Shown: one piece after another, positions 61,485-64,000 of the stretch | Layout of the letters: the number at the start of each line of letters is the position of its first letter | Numbering within the stretch: the first letter of the stretch is position 1 | Assembly: GCA_039804025.1 (NCBI GenBank) | Contig: JBDRZP010000006.1 | Coordinates: 28,188-92,187 of the forward strand | Direction: 5' to 3' | Length of the DNA: 64,000 nt | DNA from: a candidate division WOR-3 bacterium | GTDB taxonomy: Bacteria; Hydrothermota; Hydrothermia; Hydrothermales; JAJRUZ01 | Notes under the pieces: generated by a model | The model's database searches: none | What the model was told of the DNA's origin: nothing | What the model saw: the letters and a program-made list of their open reading frames with translations, nothing else | Program-made: the position numbers and the translations under genes

Positions 61485-62252
61485 TTAAAATTTTAAATCA
61501 ATTTCTCCTTTAAAAGATAGTTTTACTTTTCCAATCAGGTATGTTCCTGATTCATTAAATTCAACTTTCAAAATATCTCCACCTTTTGTTAATATTTCAA
61601 ATTGACTAAATCCATTTTTTAATTTTGTATAAAAGGCAGAAGCAACAGCACCTGTTCCACAGGATAAAACCTCATCTTCAACTCCCCTTTCATATGTTCT
61701 TATTTTAATTTTATTACCAGTTATTTCAATAAAGTTTACATTTGTTCCTTTAGGTTTAAAAAATTCGTGATACCTTAAAAATCTTCCTTCTTTCACAACA
61801 TCAATTTTTTCTATTTCTTTTTCCTCTCTTATCAAATGGGGAACACCTGAATTTATAAGTGTGTATTCCTTTTCTGAGATTTTTAAATTTTTTAAAAATA
61901 TAGGATTTATCATTTTAAGTTTGACATTATTTTTACCAAGGTATTCACCTTCATGTTCACCATCATCAGCAATAAAATTAAATTTTTTCTTTTTAGTTTT
62001 TAAATAATTTAAATAAATAAGGCATCTTGCACCGTTTGCACAAAATTCAGCTCTTCCTCCATCAGAATTATAATAAATCATTCTGAAGTCATAATTTTTA
62101 TCCCTTAAGGAAAACAAAATCCCATCAGCACCAATTCCCCTTCTCCTTTCACATAAAAAGGGGATAAACTTTTCTATCTTTTCTGGTTTTATATTAATTG
62201 GAACTATAAAATCATTACCAGTTGCTTCCATTTTTAAAAATTTCAATTTCAT
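61485..62252 (-). CDS. dapF: Diaminopimelate epimerase
   Basis: 255 aa. KMEATGNDFIV at the N-terminus and the two active-site cysteines C71 (AEFCANGARC) and C198 (LSCGTGAVA). It makes meso-DAP for peptidoglycan and lysine. A TATAAT (62264-62259) ends 6 bases before the ATG, with no Shine-Dalgarno, so it is probably leaderless. It is divergent from citrate synthase. Confidence 0.95.
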   Translation of the reverse strand: MKLKFLKMEATGNDFIVPINIKPEKIEKFIPFLCERRRGIGADGILFSLRDKNYDFRMIYYNSDGGRAEFCANGARCLIYLNYLKTKKKKFNFIADDGEHEGEYLGKNNVKLKMINPIFLKNLKISEKEYTLINSGVPHLIREEKEIEKIDVVKEGRFLRYHEFFKPKGTNVNFIEITGNKIKIRTYERGVEDEVLSCGTGAVASAFYTKLKNGFSQFEILTKGGDILKVEFNESGTYLIGKVKLSFKGEIDLKF

Positions 62253-62301
62253 TTAGAAATTATAAGAAATTTTGCTTTATAATTTATAATAATTTATTTA
62301 A

Positions 62302-62314
62302 AAAGGAGGGAAAA
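62302..62314 (+). other. Citrate synthase ribosome-binding site; exact predicted target of the IS110 bridge RNA
   Basis: AAAGGAGGGAAAA directly before the citrate synthase ATG. It is an ordinary strong Shine-Dalgarno region, but every base also equals the target spelled by loop 1 of the predicted bridge RNA. The site is unoccupied here. Confidence 0.6.
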
Positions 62315-62315
62315 A

Positions 62316-63614
62316 ATGTTAAAACAAACATTAAAGGAAAAAATAGAAAAAAGACAAAAAGAAGTAAAGGAGTTCAGGGAAAAATTCGGTAAAAAGGTAA
62401 TCTCCGAGGTAACAGTTGATCAGGCTTATGGTGGAATGAGGGATGTAAAATGCATGGTATGGGAAGGTTCTCTTCTTGATCCCAATGAAGGAATAAGATT
62501 CAGAGGATATACCATACCTGAAGTTAGAGAAAAACTTCCAAAGGCAAAGGGAGGTAATGAACCACTTCCTGAAGGAATTTTCTATTTACTTTTAACAGGT
62601 GACCTCCCAAAAGAAGAAAATATTAAGGAAATTCAGGAAGAATTTAGGAAAAGGATGGAGGTGCCCTCTTATGTATTTGATGTTATAAAGAAGATGCCAA
62701 AAGACTCTCATCCCATGGTTCTCTTCTCAATGGGTATTCTTGCCATGCAGAAGGAATCAAAATTTACAAAGGCATACTGGGAAGGGATTCCAAAAACAAG
62801 CTACTGGGAATACTTTTATGAAGATACCCTTGATTTACTTGCAAGAATCCCTGTTTTAGCAGCATTTGTTTACAGATACTTATATAAAAAGGGAAAATTT
62901 ATTAAGCCTGACCCTGAGCTTGACTGGGCTGCTAATTTTGCTCATATGATGGGTTATGATAATCCTGAGGTATACGAATTAATGAGGCTTTATATGGTTT
63001 TACACTGCGACCATGAAGGTGGAAATGTTTCAGCCCATACAGGACACCTTGTCGCCTCTGCTCTATCTGATGTTTATTATTCAATATCGGCTGCCATAAA
63101 TGGACTTGCAGGACCTTTGCATGGACTTGCAAATCAGGAAGTGCTAAGATGGATTTTAAATCTTCAGGAAAAATTCAAAGGAGAGGAGATCACAAAGGAA
63201 GTTCTTGAAAAATATTGCTGGGATACAATAAATTCAGGACAGGTAATCCCTGGATATGGACACGCAGTTTTAAGAAAAACTGACCCAAGATATATTGCCT
63301 TTAGAGAATTTGCCTTAAAATATATGCCGGATGATCCAATTTTTAAAATAGTCTCAATGCTTTATGAGGTTGTTCCTCCCATTTTACAGCAGTTACAGAA
63401 AATAAAGGATCCTTGGCCTAATGTTGATGCTCACTCTGGTTGTGTTCTTTATCATTATGGAATTACAGAATTCCCCTTTTATACTGTTTTATTTGGTGTT
63501 TCAAGGGCAATAGGTATTTCAGTTCAATTAATATGGGATAGAGCTCTTGGTCTTCCTATTGAAAGACCAAAGAGTGTGACTCTTGAATGGTTGAAAGAAA
63601 ATATAAAAGAATAA
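62316..63614 (+). CDS. gltA: Citrate synthase, eukaryote-like type
   Basis: 432 aa. Catalytic His in LHCDHEGGNVSAHTGHL, His in PGYGHAVLRKTDPRY and Asp in NVDAHSGCVL. The run GLAGPLHGLANQEVL and RALGLPIERPKS are nearly the mitochondrial consensus, unlike the usual Gram-negative type. Similar enzymes occur in a few bacterial groups. It condenses acetyl-CoA and oxaloacetate. It has an AAAGGAGGG site. Confidence 0.93.
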   Translation: MLKQTLKEKIEKRQKEVKEFREKFGKKVISEVTVDQAYGGMRDVKCMVWEGSLLDPNEGIRFRGYTIPEVREKLPKAKGGNEPLPEGIFYLLLTGDLPKEENIKEIQEEFRKRMEVPSYVFDVIKKMPKDSHPMVLFSMGILAMQKESKFTKAYWEGIPKTSYWEYFYEDTLDLLARIPVLAAFVYRYLYKKGKFIKPDPELDWAANFAHMMGYDNPEVYELMRLYMVLHCDHEGGNVSAHTGHLVASALSDVYYSISAAINGLAGPLHGLANQEVLRWILNLQEKFKGEEITKEVLEKYCWDTINSGQVIPGYGHAVLRKTDPRYIAFREFALKYMPDDPIFKIVSMLYEVVPPILQQLQKIKDPWPNVDAHSGCVLYHYGITEFPFYTVLFGVSRAIGISVQLIWDRALGLPIERPKSVTLEWLKENIKE

Positions 63615-63623
63615 AATATTTCT

Positions 63624-63699
63624 GCGCCCGTAGCTCAACTCCGGATAGAGCGTCTCCCTCCGGAGGAGAAGGTTGTGGGTTCAATTCCCGCCGGGCGCT
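63624..63699 (+). tRNA. tRNA-Arg (anticodon CCG)
   Basis: 76 nt. Acceptor GCGCCCG/CGGGCGC, D-arm TAGCTCAACTCCGGATAGAGC, anticodon stem TCTCC/GGAGA with loop CTCCGGA (anticodon CCG), T-loop TTCAATT. Closely resembles bacterial tRNA-Arg(CCG). The discriminator is U and CCA is not encoded. A TAAAAT (63612-63617) ends 6 bases upstream. Confidence 0.93.
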
Positions 63700-63707
63700 A
63701 ATATTAT

Positions 63708-64000
63708 TTAAGGTCCAATTTTTAAAGTTACAAAATTTTTAAAGTATAAATTAGCACAACTTTTAATATCTTCTGGTTTAACTTCATTTATTTTATTAAT
63801 CATTGAATCTAAAAATTCTGGATTTTCTGCAATTACAAAAGACCTGAAAAGAGAAACAAGTACTCCATCAGTGGAGGCATTCTGTAAAAACCTATAAGTT
63901 CTAAAAAGATTGAGTGATTCCTTAATTTCCTTTTCTTTAACACCTTTTTCCTTTATTTCATTAACTTCTTTCATCATCAATTTCCAGGCTGAATCAGGGA
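63708..64000 (-). CDS. M16-family peptidase, C-terminal part only
   Basis: Open to the window edge, so the start lies outside. The visible 97 codons read PDSAWKLMMKEVNEIKEKG, then KEKEIKESLNLFRTYRF and the end VTLKIGP, typical of the last helices and strand of an M16 (insulysin-like/processing peptidase) C-terminal domain. The zinc site would be outside the window. Confidence 0.65.
   Translation of the reverse strand, partial: PDSAWKLMMKEVNEIKEKGVKEKEIKESLNLFRTYRFLQNASTDGVLVSLFRSFVIAENPEFLDSMINKINEVKPEDIKSCANLYFKNFVTLKIGP

Noticed and set aside
1..64000. CRISPR arrays or prophage
   Set aside because: No regularly spaced direct repeats, cas genes or phage structural cassette were seen. The NVGIGT collar proteins have signal peptides and stand alone.

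Overview
The window is a gene-dense, AT-rich bacterial chromosome segment. Several features indicate a diderm: an outer-membrane barrel protein, a pilus secretin, an AsmA-like protein and candidate lipoproteins. Most genes are vertical housekeeping genes (ribosomal proteins, SecY, Adk, Map, InfA, Fmt, Def, IspH, DapF). T9SS-like and dockerin-bearing secreted proteins, NVGIGT collar proteins and a scrambled ribosomal-protein cluster suggest an uncultured, possibly thermophilic FCB-related lineage such as WOR-3. That placement is an inference from style, not from a database search.

Layout. 1-2.5 kb: end of a Tad-type pilus cluster (CpaE/TadZ ATPase, secretin, lipoprotein). 2.6-6.9 kb: first half of the spc ribosomal cluster (S17 to L18), ending in a glycosyltransferase. 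6.9-9.4 kb: a cohesin-like protein next to a dockerin-bearing subtilase. 9.4-12.7 kb: an Rrf2 regulator, a matching palindrome, a small winged-helix protein and a two-subunit bd-type oxidase carrying a haem-c domain. 12.7-18.7 kb: a GNDxY-repeat protein, ispH, xer, cca and a DegT aminotransferase. 19-27.5 kb: a collar protein, an ABC exporter, GT-C plus GH63, and AsmA. 27.6-31.3 kb: tRNA-Pro, an alpha-oxoamine synthase, an alcohol dehydrogenase and queE/queD. 31.3-37.4 kb: second half of the spc cluster (L15-SecY-Adk-Map-IF1, then unexpectedly L35), interrupted by a hybrid histidine kinase, with L30/S5 beyond it. 37.5-43.2 kb: fmt, def, yajC, a metallopeptidase/propeller/barrel protein and an M23 peptidase. 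43.2-46.7 kb: L13-S9-S2-EF-Ts-PyrH and a DUF374 acyltransferase. 46.7-48.2 kb: one IS110-family element. 48.2-64 kb: M16 peptidase, a second collar protein, GT2, a protein-kinase/UvrD-helicase fusion, folC, uppP, CheW, hslV, an esterase, a GDH-like protein, dapF, a eukaryote-type citrate synthase, tRNA-Arg and a partial M16 peptidase.

The most exciting object is the IS110 element. Its noncoding left end encodes a GC-rich RNA that folds like a bridge RNA. The two strands of its first internal loop spell a Shine-Dalgarno-type target (AAAGGAGGGAAAA). The reconstructed empty site matches 12 of 13 of those positions and rejoins DUF374 to the M16 gene through an intact stop codon and ribosome-binding site. 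Joining the element's two ends creates a TTGACT-N18-TATAAT promoter that would drive the RNA. The citrate synthase ribosome-binding site in the same window is an exact, unoccupied match. The element therefore looks programmed to insert into ribosome-binding sites.

Other strong points are the Ser/Thr kinase-UvrD helicase fusion, the cohesin/dockerin protease pair, an IscR-type palindrome upstream of the bd-oxidase genes, and a recurring promoter arrangement in which the -10 box ends 5-8 bases before the start codon (leaderless mRNAs). Convergent gene ends show no convincing GC-hairpin plus U-tract terminators.
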